A DNA stretch of 64,000 nucleotides from Hawksworthiomyces lignivorus (taxonomy: Eukaryota > Ascomycota > Sordariomycetes > Ophiostomatales > Ophiostomataceae): the NCBI GenBank assembly GCA_002917075.1, contig NTMA01000074.1, positions 124,001 to 188,000 on the forward strand, read 5' to 3'. Positions 20,728 to 31,993 of this stretch are shown one piece after another. The notes beneath the pieces were generated by a model. It was not told the DNA's origin, did no database searches, and saw only the letters and a program-made list of their open reading frames with translations. Each line of letters begins with the position of its first letter. The first letter of the stretch is position 1. Made by a program: the position numbers and the translations under genes.

Positions 20728-23302
20728 CTATGTTCTCCTGGATTTACTACTTAGCAACACTTTGTCTGAAACGTTGGAATAACGAAGAGTCTTGAAAAGT
20801 GTATGTCTACTCACCTGTGGTTCCTTCCAAAGAGAGGGCGGCGGTGTATAAAATCCCATCGGCCTGAACTGGCCCCCCTCGGCTGCTCCCAGCACGGTGT
20901 ACCGCCGAGATTCTTGCTGTTCCTTGAGTTCTTGCAACTTGCTGTAGACTGCCACGGCGCCATTTAGTCCAGGTTTGTCGGTATCCATGAACAATATCTT
21001 TTGAGAAATGTCCTCTCCATGCCAGGCTACAATTCCGCCTTCTGGAAGAAACGGGTCGAGCGCGAACCTTGGTGACTCAACCATTGGAACAGCATATATC
21101 TCCCTGCCATTCATGTCTTGTTTCTCTATTTCGATGTGCTCGTCAAAGGCAGCAAGGCCAACAGCGGTAATATGATCTGTAGTTGAATTCGAAGAGTCTT
21201 CAGACAAGATCCAATGGACAGGCATCTGAGATGTGCGTTTTCTCCTCTCCGCAAGAAATACAGCTTCTGGCGACCATAACCCCTGTTCCACCAGCTCTGT
21301 TTGAGACTCGAGATCTTTCTCTTTCAGAAGCCGTACTGTCACCGTCTTCAGCCGCCCCCTTATACTCAGCACCGTATTGCCTTCTCCGCCAACTTGGCTG
21401 CTTGCAACCAGATCGATGCACGGATAGAAAAACTGCCAGTGTGATCTCCAAAAGGTTTTCGCTCCGGCGATCGCCGCCCAACTCCAGGATGGCGCCCCGG
21501 CTACTCCTTTGCCCTTCAAACCTGGCACGAACTCTCCAACCATCCAACACAACATAATCGCCGTATCTTCTCCCCCGAACCACATACCAAACGCATGCCT
21601 CTGGTCCTTTCTATCCATCGTCCTTCCAATCTCATTCGCAATTCCTGCCACGGCGAGCAGCCTGTCCGTTTCCCGTGAAAGGTGAGTTTCGGAATACCTC
21701 TGCATTAAATGCTCCCACTCTCTCTTCTCATGCATGTCGAAATACTTCCCCCGCTCGTTGTGTTCACTCGTGCAGCACTTCCACAAGAATCCCTCTCGCG
21801 TGCAGAAGATCACTCGCCGCGAAAGATACCATTCTTGACAAGCCCACGCGCGGTGGCCAAGAGGGCTGAAATACGGCTCAGAAGTACGAGAAACTGGAAC
21901 AGGAGCGAAGCACGTTCTAAATCGATTACCGCTTTCGCCCAGCTGCATAATAATCTTCACAGGACGCAGCGGTGCACGATCTGCGAGGAAACAGCCTTCG
22001 GTGGAGTCTTGGGCATCAGAAGCGGCGATGGTGAGTGCAGCACGGGAATAGATGAACCCCATCTTGGCAGATTCGGAGAGCCAGTCTTCTGTCGAATCTT
22101 GAATGATACAGAGGCAATCAATCCAGAGATAGCGGACAGAGAGCTGGCGAGTGATATGGATTGCTTCACGGAAAGTTTTGGGGAAGGAAGAGAGAGACAT
22201 GCCAGCCGTGATATGGGACTGGAGGCTGGAGCTAGTTGTTGTAGGGGGATGCCTAGAAGAGGGACCCCAGCAGTGGCTGAGAGCGACATAGGGCGCCTTG
22301 TTAGAGAGTATGTCTCGAGTGTCCACGAGTTTGACTATGTCGGCGTCTGCGCCGCCGACGTCAAGAACACGGGTCGGCAACTCGGTGTCACCAAGATCAT
22401 CGCTGGTCCAGTTGCCGTCGATCAGCTCCTCAGAGAGTGAGACAGAACACTGGCGGTGGTCTACCAGGCACGTAGATAGCCAGCTTTGGAAGAGCTCAAA
22501 CGTCTGCCAAGAATCATTTTTGCTCAGAGGCTTGCGCCAAGTCACGTCGGAATTGGCACGCACGTCCTCACACCGCTGGGACTGCGGTTTCAGGAAACGG
22601 CGCATGGGATCGATCTTTTCCGGCAATGGTTCTGCAATGATGGGTGCAACAGGTCGTTAGCATCGTCGCTGGTACTCTATGATAGGTCTGGGCGATGTCT
22701 GAGCAATACTTGCTAGTCAACATACCTAGCCAGACGGCCAGAGTTACTTGCGCCGGCCGCCGGTGGAACTCGAAAGAAAATGAGACTTCGCAAATCTCCT
22801 CCGCCACATTGACATGACCAAAGGCGTCTACGGGGTCGAGGTTGGGCGTCAGATCTGCAATGGCCCTTTGTAAGAAGTCTGTAAAAAGTTTCTCATATGT
22901 TTTCAGAGGCTTTAAGGGGTATTTGTTTTCAGGGTCCAAGTCATCTAAGTATATTGCTGGCGCTTCTGCAACGAGATTGCAGAGTTGACAATGTCGAAAA
23001 GCACCATCAGAGAGCAGCTCTGCAATATTCTTCCATTTCATAGAGCGACGAGGAGCGCGGGTCTGAATATGTTCAATTAGGCCAAAGCAGTCATCGCACA
23101 GGTGAGGCGGTTCATTGACTTTAAACATGATTCGAAATTCTGGTTTGGTAGAATCTTCGAGATCAGAATCGCCATCGCCGCCTTGACTTGCAAGCTGTCC
23201 AGTTGACAGCCTTTTCCTTTCAGAATCGGGATACTGCTCTTCCTTCTCATGCTGCGGCTCGATGTCCCCAGAAGAGCCTTTGGCGGCTGACTGGCCCTCC
23301 AT
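20728..23302 (-). CDS. HET-domain (heterokaryon incompatibility) protein
   Basis: Exon 1 is 23302-22726 and exon 2 is 22631-20728, with a phase-1 intron at 22725-22632 (GTATGT...TGCAG) that joins AVWL to EPLPEKID. This gives 826 residues. The HET domain is at about 305-460, with the signature blocks YVALSHCWG (307-315) and YLWIDCLCIIQD (360-371) and a later AWACQEWYLSRRVIFC block. HET domains act in allorecognition and programmed cell death on hyphal fusion. The N-terminal region has two CxxC pairs (CDDCFGLIEH and CQLCNLV) that might bind zinc. A GTGAGT donor at 20814 and a TTTCAG acceptor ending at 20766 would remove 49 nt near the end and shift the frame to a stop at 20751 (802 residues, ending KEPQTKCC). 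Both 3' ends are plausible. The partner or trigger cannot be told. Confidence 0.87.
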
Positions 23303-24072
23303 AGTTAATTGATGTGCAGTGCAATCGGCCAGGAGACGATACGAGGGACTGATGTTGAGTTATGGAAGCAAAAATATCTAAAATGGCAAGAGTCGCGGGG
23401 CTCGAGCCATTTCGTGCCCTTATATTTATTTGAAGTCCTGTCACGCCTGGCAATTGAGGGTGCTTCACTTCGAAACTGGGCCAATCATTGGTATATTTCT
23501 CAGCCGCGGCCTGTGGCTTGAATCGTCAAGAGCCTATCCGACGCCGTAGCTAGGGGCACACATTTTTGATGGGGCAATCTGCAGAGCTTATTTCGGTTGC
23601 GCCTACGGAGCAATATGAAATAAGAGCTGAGTGACTGTGAATTTCCTGATGAAACGAGATAATTGCCTCCAAGTGGTTCACCAGCATACGAAGCGCGCGG
23701 CAAGGGAAGTCCTCATCACACGTAAAGGGATAACGCACCGCACAGGTGAGATCGTCCTACAACTGCTTTTCTGTAGTTTTCCCTAAGTATTGGTATAAGG
23801 CAGTCCATGGAATCTTCGGTATAGCTTCATTGTGTAACTCACACTTTTGAATCTCCCAAAAAATTCTCTCGCCTGCTCTGCTTTGGCTTCTTTTCTTCAG
23901 GTGGTTTGCTGTCGATTTCCCACGAAAGGAAGGCAAAACCCGCATGTAATTGGACAGCTCTGCATACACAAATATATTCGAATTCAGATACAATCCGAGT
24001 CTCGCTCGAAGCGGCCTCATATTTATCCCTCTCTCAAAACACCATGAACTGTGTCATCTCTGAAGCTTTACT
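23303..24072. promoter_or_regulatory. Divergent promoter region (HET gene / esterase gene)
   Basis: The two start codons face away from each other across 770 bp without a coding frame. An inverted pair of CCAAT boxes, CCAATCATTGG (23481-23491), lies about 180 bp upstream of the HET start. It is followed by a TATATTT stretch. CCAAT is bound by the HAP/CBF complex in fungi, though use of this site is inferred. Confidence 0.45.
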
Positions 24073-24894
24073 ATGGCTGCTGTAGACATCCCCTTCATCG
24101 CCGTTCGGCCCTCGGCGCCGCACACCCACACCGTTGTCTTCTTGCACGGCCGCGGCGACAATGTGCGCAACTTCTCCGCCTCCCTGGCATACTCGCGCGA
24201 CTCGGCCGGCCGCACCCTCGCCGACGCGCTCCCCTCCTTCCGCTGGGTCTTCCCGCAGGCTCCGCTGCGCAAGTGCGCCAGCCTGCCCGACGTGCTGCGG
24301 CAGTGGTTCGACGTCTGGGACGTGCGGGATTTTGCCGCGCGCGAGGAGCTGCAGGCCGTCGGGCTCCGCGAGGTCGTACCAGTAATCCGCGGTATCCTGG
24401 CCGACGAGGCGGCGCAGCTGGGCGGGCGCTGGGACCGCGTGGTGCTGGCGGGCATCAGCATGGGCGGCGCGACGAGCGCGCACACGCTCTTCAACCTGGA
24501 CGTTCCGGCTGCAGGAGACAGGGCGAGCGGAGGACTCGCCGCATTTATCGGCTTCTCCTGCCGGTGTCTGTTTCAGGGCCGGACGCTCGCCGAGATGCGG
24601 GATGTTCTCGGCCTCGATGGCGTGCCGGATCACGATGGCGTCCTGCGCAACACACCGATGCTGCTTGAGCACTGCGCTGACGACCCGCTGGTCCTGGTCC
24701 AGAACGGCAGGGGTCTACGAGACACGCTGCGCGGATTCGGCGCACAGGTGGAGTGGAAGGAGTATCCGAGTGGCGGACATTGGTTCAACTCGCCGGACGG
24801 CATGGACGACGTAATCAATTTTCTAAACCGGCACGTTCTAAAGAAGGACAGTACTGAAGATACAGCACCGCCAGAGGCTATGGAGCTGTCTTAG
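24073..24894 (+). CDS. Serine esterase, phospholipase/carboxylesterase (acyl-protein thioesterase-like) family
   Basis: An intronless 273-residue alpha/beta hydrolase of the carboxylesterase/phospholipase family that includes acyl-protein thioesterases. The oxyanion segment is VVFLHGRGDN (21-30), the nucleophile motif GISMGG carries Ser129, the acid is Asp203 or Asp204 in HCADDPLV, and the base is His236 in PSGGHWF. VFPQAP (about 59-64) is another family hallmark. Length is slightly above the ~230 residues of classical thioesterases because of an acidic tail (about 257-273). There is no signal peptide or membrane segment, so it is cytosolic. Members hydrolyse short acyl esters, lysophospholipids or protein thioesters, and the real substrate is not shown by sequence. 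It is divergent from the HET gene. Confidence 0.88.
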   Translation: MAAVDIPFIAVRPSAPHTHTVVFLHGRGDNVRNFSASLAYSRDSAGRTLADALPSFRWVFPQAPLRKCASLPDVLRQWFDVWDVRDFAAREELQAVGLREVVPVIRGILADEAAQLGGRWDRVVLAGISMGGATSAHTLFNLDVPAAGDRASGGLAAFIGFSCRCLFQGRTLAEMRDVLGLDGVPDHDGVLRNTPMLLEHCADDPLVLVQNGRGLRDTLRGFGAQVEWKEYPSGGHWFNSPDGMDDVINFLNRHVLKKDSTEDTAPPEAMELS

Positions 24895-25381
24895 AAGCCT
24901 GTGCATTAAAGGGAGTTTAAGCAGTCATAGTATGCACCTTTGTCTACATATGAATATATATCACCAACTTCAAGGCTGGCATTGCAGGGTTTAAGAGGGA
25001 AACAAATAGACGCTAATACTCCGCAAGAAAAAAAAAAAAGGAGAAGAAGAAAGACAAGAAGGCGAAGGTCAGTTGATGTTGAGAATGGAAAGAAAATGTA
25101 CACACAGGATGCGTGTTGACGACATAAAAGCTGTCTTAAAGAGAAAGCTGTCTGGGAAGAGCAAAAGCTACTAGGGTGGGGTTCAATGCGATTTGGAGGC
25201 TGGGCGGGTTTGCGTCAACCCATAAGCTGCCTGCTGCCTTTGAGCCTCCCGCTGTTAGCGTGCCGCTTCGCATTCGTACTACGAGTGAGAGAGCTCTTTA
25301 ATCTCCTGTCCACTTCTTTTTCTTAAACATTCTGCTTGCTGCTGCTCTCCTTCTTGAGACAGCGACAGCTTCATTACCAAA
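24895..25381. other. Intergenic spacer before the RING gene
   Basis: Holds the 3' end of the esterase and the promoter and leader of the RING gene. There is an A-rich stretch at 25026-25039 and a C/T-rich leader from about 25310. No coding frame is supported. Confidence 0.5.
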
Positions 25382-26126
25382 ATGTCAACACAGTACGAAG
25401 GTAAGCTGTGTCTTCCCTCCCCTTTACCCCGCCTATCGGGAACTAGAGTTCTCTGTTCCGAGTATGGCGAGACCGCACTCTGATATGGGAGCTACGGCAT
25501 TTCGGCGCTCGTCTCACTAACTCTAAGTCGCAGTTGAGCACAACATCAAGGCACCGGCATCGGCCTCGGGCCGCCGCCGCCGCCAGATCGACATGTCTAC
25601 CTTCACGGCGCACCTGAACAACGTGTCTACGGCGCAGGGCTCTGGCGGGCTCCCCGACGGCCACAACAACCCCCACGCGACCCCGACGCCGGTCGACGTC
25701 GCCGCCGTCTTCCGCCTCCTGCAGGACCAGCTGCTCACGCTGCTGCCAGACGCGCCCACGGCGGACAACCGGGCGCTGCTCGAGCAGCTGGCCAGCCAGC
25801 TCGAGCAGCAGATCGCCGACCCGCCGCGGGAGATCCAGGGCGTGTCGCAGGCCTACCTGGACGCGCTCGACCGCGTGCCGCGGCGGCGCCTCGGCAGCGA
25901 CGAGGCCTGCCCCATCTGCGTCGAGCGCTACCTGGACGACCCCTACGCGCTGGTGGTAGAGCTGCCGTGCCACGCGAGCCACCGCTTCGACCTGGAGTGC
26001 GTGGGGCCGTGGCTGATGGCCAAGGGCAGCTGCCCGCTGTGCCGGATGGACCTGACCAAGAAGAAGACGGTGGTCGTGGCGGCGGACGACGAAGAAGAAG
26101 AAGACGATGGCGGCATGTTCGGTTGA
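25382..26126 (+). CDS. RING-type zinc-finger protein (putative E3 ubiquitin ligase)
   Basis: Exon 1 is 25382-25400 (MSTQYE plus one base). The intron is 25401-25533 (GTAAGC, branch CTAAC, CAG acceptor) and exon 2 is 25534-26126, giving 203 residues. The C-terminal RING begins CPICVERYLDDPYALV, continues LPCHASHRFDLEC, and ends CPLCRMDL. The ligand spacing has a two-residue insertion after the third Cys, and Asp replaces the usual second His. Zinc binding by Asp is known in some RINGs. RING proteins of this type recruit E2 enzymes for substrate ubiquitylation. The N-terminal part contains an RRRRQ basic patch and an amphipathic Leu/Gln-rich helix (about 65-110). The tail is acidic (DDEEEEDDGG). 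The protein is soluble with no membrane segment. Target unknown. Confidence 0.85.
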
Positions 26127-29100
26127 GGGATAGAAGGCGCCCGGGGGGGGAGGGGGGGGAGGGGGGGAAGGCAATGAGTCAAAGTGGAGACATTACAGGA
26201 TGGAGAGAGAGGAGACGACCCATAACACAGCAAGACGAAGAGACGAACGTGAGCGTACGAGCGCGAAAGAGATATAGGCTGGTTGCGAACCAGGAGGGTG
26301 GGCTTTACTTTTTTGACAAATGCATGGCTATGTGGAGTGTGCTGGCGTTTTTTTGACTTTTGGGAATATAAAGATCAAATCGCAAAAACATGGCGAATGC
26401 TCGCAAAGCGGCGGAATACTGGCTCTCTGCCTATGTACGTGTATGGTGCCTTGGGTCTACTTCTCCCTTGTCAATGATTTTGTCGCAATGTTTTGTCGAC
26501 GGAGTATGGGGTAGGCACACCACTGCTTCACGCAGCGCTTGTGAAAAGCTGTGCATGGGTCCTCCGTATTCCGTACACGTATTATTATTACGCTGCCCCC
26601 ATTCAATATAACGCTCCACGTTAGATCCTCTTTGGTGGAATCCCTTTACAATTCCGGGGTGCCATCCTTTCCACGCCATTGCGATCACCCCTGTCGCCTT
26701 CTGGAACGCTTCTTCCCGCCTGGGCAGTTTCCCGCGATTTGACACGCGACGGATTCCTCCCACTCGTCACATGTAATGCTCAAGTCATCCAACATACAAA
26801 CAAGCATACGCAGGCCAGACGAATCTGAGCCTCGTTCATCATGCAGAGTCTCCGTCAATAAAAACGTCTCCTTGCCGCTCATGCGTCGTTCTATTTGTTT
26901 TAGATGACTTGCAGTATAGTAGAGGATATACTATGATAATGCCCCTTTTATCTGCCCTTCTTTACCCTTATATACGGAAAAACAACGAAAGCAAAATTAG
27001 GAATGTGAAAAAAAGAAAAGAAAATGCAGTGAAGGAAGCATTAGAGGAAATATAACAAGAAGCACCGAAGTTAACCCATTGGAGTTAATAGAGGGGGATT
27101 CGTTTGCGTGGGGGCCCTTGATTCCAGCAGAGGACCCGTTGCTATTCTTATCAATAATCTTTGTGATGCTCACTTATACTCATCTCATATGGTCTTCGTT
27201 TCTTATCCAAGCCTGTCAAGGTACTCTACCGACGATGAGAAACAATACCGTAGTAAACGAGAGACAGATCCTGACGTCATGATAGTATGATCAGAAGAAA
27301 CATATCTCTTCTGGCTTCTCTCAGCTAGAGATTTTCCACGCAGACAGGAGGCAGTTGTACATAGTACCGCTCGTTTGCGGCAGATGTTTTAAGGGGAGAA
27401 ATCTGACAGAGCTTTGAGAGATGAATCACAAGTCGCACACAGCAACATCAGACCCGCAGAAGCCTTCTACGCAGGCTGCCAAATAACGCTTCGGAAGAAA
27501 ACCCGGTTGGAGTCTAGGCGATGGGCATGTCCCAGCTGAAGCGCTGCCCAAGCTCTGCATGGAACGAGAGAGAGCGATTTCTTACACCGGGGGAGTGCTT
27601 CCGTTGCTTACGGGAGAAAAGATGGGATGTCAAAGCAGGTCAGAGTTCTGATGATGCTAAATAGATTCGGAGATGTGACCTGCAGAAGCGTCTGGCTCGA
27701 GGGCCTGCTTTTCTGTGCAAGTTTGCAATACACATGCTTACGATAGATGCTAGCAAGATTGAACGAAAGGAAATCTTCGTGTCTGATACCCCCTACCGTC
27801 GACGAGCATAGTCCAAATTCAGACAAGTGAGATAAAAATATACACCACCATTGAGGAGATTCCTCAGCCTGCTCGCCTTGGTACCGTATCACCCGGCAGG
27901 GGGTTTATTGCCAATGGAATGTCGCTGGCGATCGGCGGGCTCGTGGTAATCACAATGGGAACGTCATTAAAGATGGTAAATGAATTTGGCCGTTATATGC
28001 AGACCAGTAAGATTTGTGGAGTGAGTAATTAGCTGCAGCCACTTTAATCTTAGATGCGCTTGTAAGCGTTCCCTGCTTCAGACGCACACAGTTGATGAGG
28101 TCGCATCGAATTTTATTTTACGAAGCCCTGAATGAGCAGAGCCAGGGGCAAAAAAACACCTTAGCTCCTGCCGGGTTAGGTAGTATAGTGCCATAATTTG
28201 GCTGAAACAGCAGGACATCTAGAAGAAGATGCATACAGCTCCAGCGTCGCAGTTGCAACAGCTTTGGAGATTGGCTGTGGCAAAATACTGAGACGAAGCT
28301 CTCCGGCACTGGTGCGGAGCATCAGCATGAAGTCCACGTGAAGTTGACACGACCATACAGCGTAGACCGTGTAACCTTCTGGAAGAATAACCAAATCTGT
28401 ATGGAGAACGTCGTAACGTGCGTTGATGATAGCAAGGTAGTCAATGAAACACCCCTTGCCGACGAGCGCAGGCCTTTTGATGGCAAGGCATGAGAAACAA
28501 GAATGTCCCTAAACTTTTAAAAAAAATTAGCCACCTGTATCCGGAAAGCGGAAGATGCCGCCGTCGGGCTGTGCAGACGAGAACAAAGAATGTGCAGCAT
28601 AGTCCGACGTATATTCCAGGCACATGCTTGCAAAACACATCTATATTACGGAAAGCCTCGCTACTGCCAAACGGCACCAGAGGGATATGCGCTAAGAGAC
28701 ACTGGGCAGAACTAGAAACATGCTGGGAATTGGGCTTTGCCTAGGCTTTTGTAGTGCGGGCAGTCCGGGAACCAGCTGCCTTGTTGCAGCGCATCCCGGG
28801 ATAAGGGAACGCGAGGCCAAATATAGCACTTTAAGGGGGTGGATGCAGGAAATGGGGTTAGCTTATTACGCTACATATCGTGTAGCGTGGAATGTTTGGA
28901 CGGTGATTGTGCCTTGAGAAGACCTAACGGAGTCCCCGAATGCTCTCCACTTTCGTATGTATATCTTGTTTTCGAATCTTCTATTGCTCCATTACGGTTG
29001 ACGACTCCTCGCTAAGTTTCTTCTGTGGTATCAACAGTCTTGATCCAACAGCCTTAGCGGTTGTAGATGGTATTCCGCTCATCGTAGGGACGGAGAAGGA

Positions 29101-31993
29101 ACCCGGTTTGAGACAACCTGCATGTTTGCAGATGTGTTTTAAACACTAGCTCTCAGCCACGTGTGAACGCCGAGCAGCTTGCAGAAACTGAAATCCTACG
29201 CGGCGAAAGTGATGCAGTTAGTTGACGCACGACGAAAGAGGACACGAGGACACCAGATGGACAATTTAAAAAAAAAAAAAAAAAAAAAAAGGACGACATA
29301 CGAGACTTCTTCCCATAGGCTAACAGCAAAGGGGAAAAGGGCGAAAACGAAAATAAGAGATGAAGGCTCGATGTATTCGAATTGCACTTTCCAAGATGGG
29401 AAGAAACAAACTCAGCTAGATCAGCTGAAACATGCAGATAAGACGTCGACCAGCAAACACATGAAGGGAGAGCAGCTTTTGTCCTTCGCGCGAGATTCTC
29501 ATTGTGCGTGCTTTACTTTCCAACTCTCTTGCTGGCAGAGAGGAAATGCATTTCCTTCAATGAAGCCTGATAGCCATCTATATCCTCAAATGGAAACCTC
29601 TTCGCCTTTACAACTTGCGTGACAGAGCTCCTTGAGCGTGCAGTCGGCACTTTAAACCATGCTGATAGATAATCCTACCACCTCAGCGTCGCAGGCAATG
29701 AATCAGATGGCCTACCACTGAACAGGCCGTACCAGATGGCGGCTCCAGCGAATGAGCGCAGACTTTCCAGAGCCCAAATTCCTGTGCGAGATGCCAGCCC
29801 TCCCGTCGCTGTATCCACACACACCAACCCCACCCAGAACCCTTGGCGCAATCCGTCCCACCGCACCAACACACGCGTCTGGCTGCACATGGCAGCCAAG
29901 CTTTCCTAACTGCCCGCTAAATTCCACGTTTTTCCTCCCTTACATGTGCTGCGCACTCCTCGCTTGCAGGATTTTTGCACGTCTTCTTTAGGGTGTGGCA
30001 CCCAACAAGGAAGCACTGGAACACGGAAACTGCTCTGGAACACTCGAACACTGGGATGGCCGGGACGCTACAGGAAGGTATTCCACTTTATCAACTACAG
30101 CGCAAGACACTATCCATTTGGCTCCCATCTTCTTCCGGTTGGCTGCGGTGCTCCTTCCTTTTCCTCATCTTGTCCGCGCGCCAAACACGCACTATGGATT
30201 TAAACAAGTAATAAAAATCAGAGGCAGCTCCGCGAATGCTTCTAACAGTATGGCACAGCATGCGTAAAAAGTGTGTGTGAATAAATAATTATGGTGTATG
30301 CACCTCGGTATTTCTCTGCCTCCCCCCTCGTAGTGCGGCCTGCAATAAGCCAATGCATCTCGCCTCATTTCGTTTTACATCGTACAGCGGAGGTCGTGCC
30401 TGGGTGAGCTTAATATACGTACAGTCGGAAAGTCGCCTCCCAAAAAAGGCAATCTTACAAGTCTGGTCGTAGGTGCTTGGTCGGAGATGCGTAGAGAAAC
30501 AGAAGACCAATCGAAAGCGACAATGCACAAAACGAAGAAGAAGAAGAAGAAGAAATAGAAAAGAAAAGAAAAAGAAAATTGAAAAATACATGACAGGTTA
30601 GATAAATTAGGAAAGAGAAAACGAAATTTCAAAAATAGGAAGAGAGGCTTATTAGCTATGTTAGCACGTCCTTGTCTCTAACCCTTTTGGTACCAAACCA
30701 GGCCGGGTTGGCTTCTTCGTTCCTGCTTGCTCGTTAATATCTTTCCCGCTTTCCAGTGCTCTTTCCTTCTCCTCCCCTTTCTACCTATCTCGTGCCCTTT
30801 TTGCTCTCTCCCTTTTTGACTTTTTGCCTTCGTTTTCACATCTCTATCTCTTCGTTTCCTCGCCTCCCCTCTCCCCTTAACAACCCCCTTTTCTCCCTCT
30901 CTGTCTTCAATCCTCACTCATTAGCTGACTGGCCAACTGTCCTGTCATCTTCCCGTATTCTTATTTTCTGCCAATTCATCAACCAGTTGTACCTCACTCG
31001 CAGCGCTCCCCCCCCCTCCTTATCTTCCCCTCCCCTCCCCCCGTTGTCTCTCTCACCAATTGCTACCTCTCGTTGGGTGTTTCGTCTTCCCCAGAAAAGA
31101 GATCTTCTCGTCAGCACATGTCGAAAAACTTGGTTCGGGCATTTTGCAACATCTAATCTTCAAAGCCAGTCCTTTTCTCCCATGCGATCTCCCCCTATGG
31201 AGACCCACTGAAATACGCTTCGCTTTACTTTTCTCTCAGCTTCTCGGCTTCTGCTCCTGCAACCCGTCCCCCCTTGCTTTCGACAGCGATCCACATGCCA
31301 CGTTCCTTCCCCTTCCGCCCTTTCGTACTTTAAGCAGCTTGCTCCCTCACATCGCCCGCCTTCACCACTCGGAAGTCCAGCCTACGATCGATTTTGGCTT
31401 TCTCGCTTACGTGGTCCACCTTCTCTTTTGCCTTTCTATCTAGAAACCGTCTCTCGACCTGTCAGTTCTCGCCGACTATTTTAAATCCAATCTAAGTGGG
31501 AGCGAAACGAAACACCTGAAAAAAGCCACTCCAAAACCAGGCCACATCATCACATCCGGGTCTTGTTTGTAGTGTCGTCGCTTCCCCGATTTGCATCGAC
31601 GCCCTGCAGATCCGTATCACAAAGCCGTTCCACCTTTTTTTTTATCCCATCGTGGTAGGGCAGCAAGACGAGGCAGCAACCAACACCGACGAGAAACGAA
31701 CAACAGCCAATAAACAAAATTGACGACTTTCTGGCTTTGCCTTTGTCTTCCCATTCTAACAGCAATTTAAAAAGCGAGCCGCTACCTAGCTCCAATTTCC
31801 GCAAGCAGCCGCAGGAGAAGCGCGGGATTCTCTGGCCATGTCCGCGATTTTTGCGTAGCCAACACCAACAATCAGCAAGCCGTTTATTTCAACCCCGCCT
31901 ACACCAATTTTAGCCTCGCAACTTGTCGAAGAGTTGTAACAATTCACAGTGCCTAGCTGTTCTTCTGTTCTGGCGCCACCGCCTGATTAAAGC
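26127..31993. other. 5.9-kb stretch without an accepted gene; long leader of the kinase gene at its right end
   Basis: Immediately after the RING gene is a G-rich run (26142-26167). A 23-A run lies at 29268-29290. From about 30750 to 31450 the plus strand is strongly C/T-rich, as expected for a promoter plus long leader feeding the kinase gene at 31994. On the minus strand a frame without stops from about 28500 down to 28176 reads somewhat like protein (GKGCFIDYLAIINARYD, then LPEGYTVYAVW) but lacks a start, splice context and homologue that I recognise. I therefore leave it as a possible relic. Confidence 0.5.
29268..29290. repeat. Run of 23 A
   Basis: Homopolymer in the gene-poor region. 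It could be a retroposed tail or simple slippage; no neighbouring element supports the former. Confidence 0.9.

Noticed and set aside
25443..26174. 243-codon frame antisense to the RING gene
   Set aside because: No start context or motifs; explained by the codon bias of the RING gene.
28520..28545. 26-nt intron to rescue the minus-strand relic at 28.2-28.5 kb
   Set aside because: Too short for a fungal spliceosomal intron, and the upstream sequence does not look coding.
29268..29290. A run as the tail of a retrotransposon
   Set aside because: No upstream reverse-transcriptase sequence, no target-site duplication seen.
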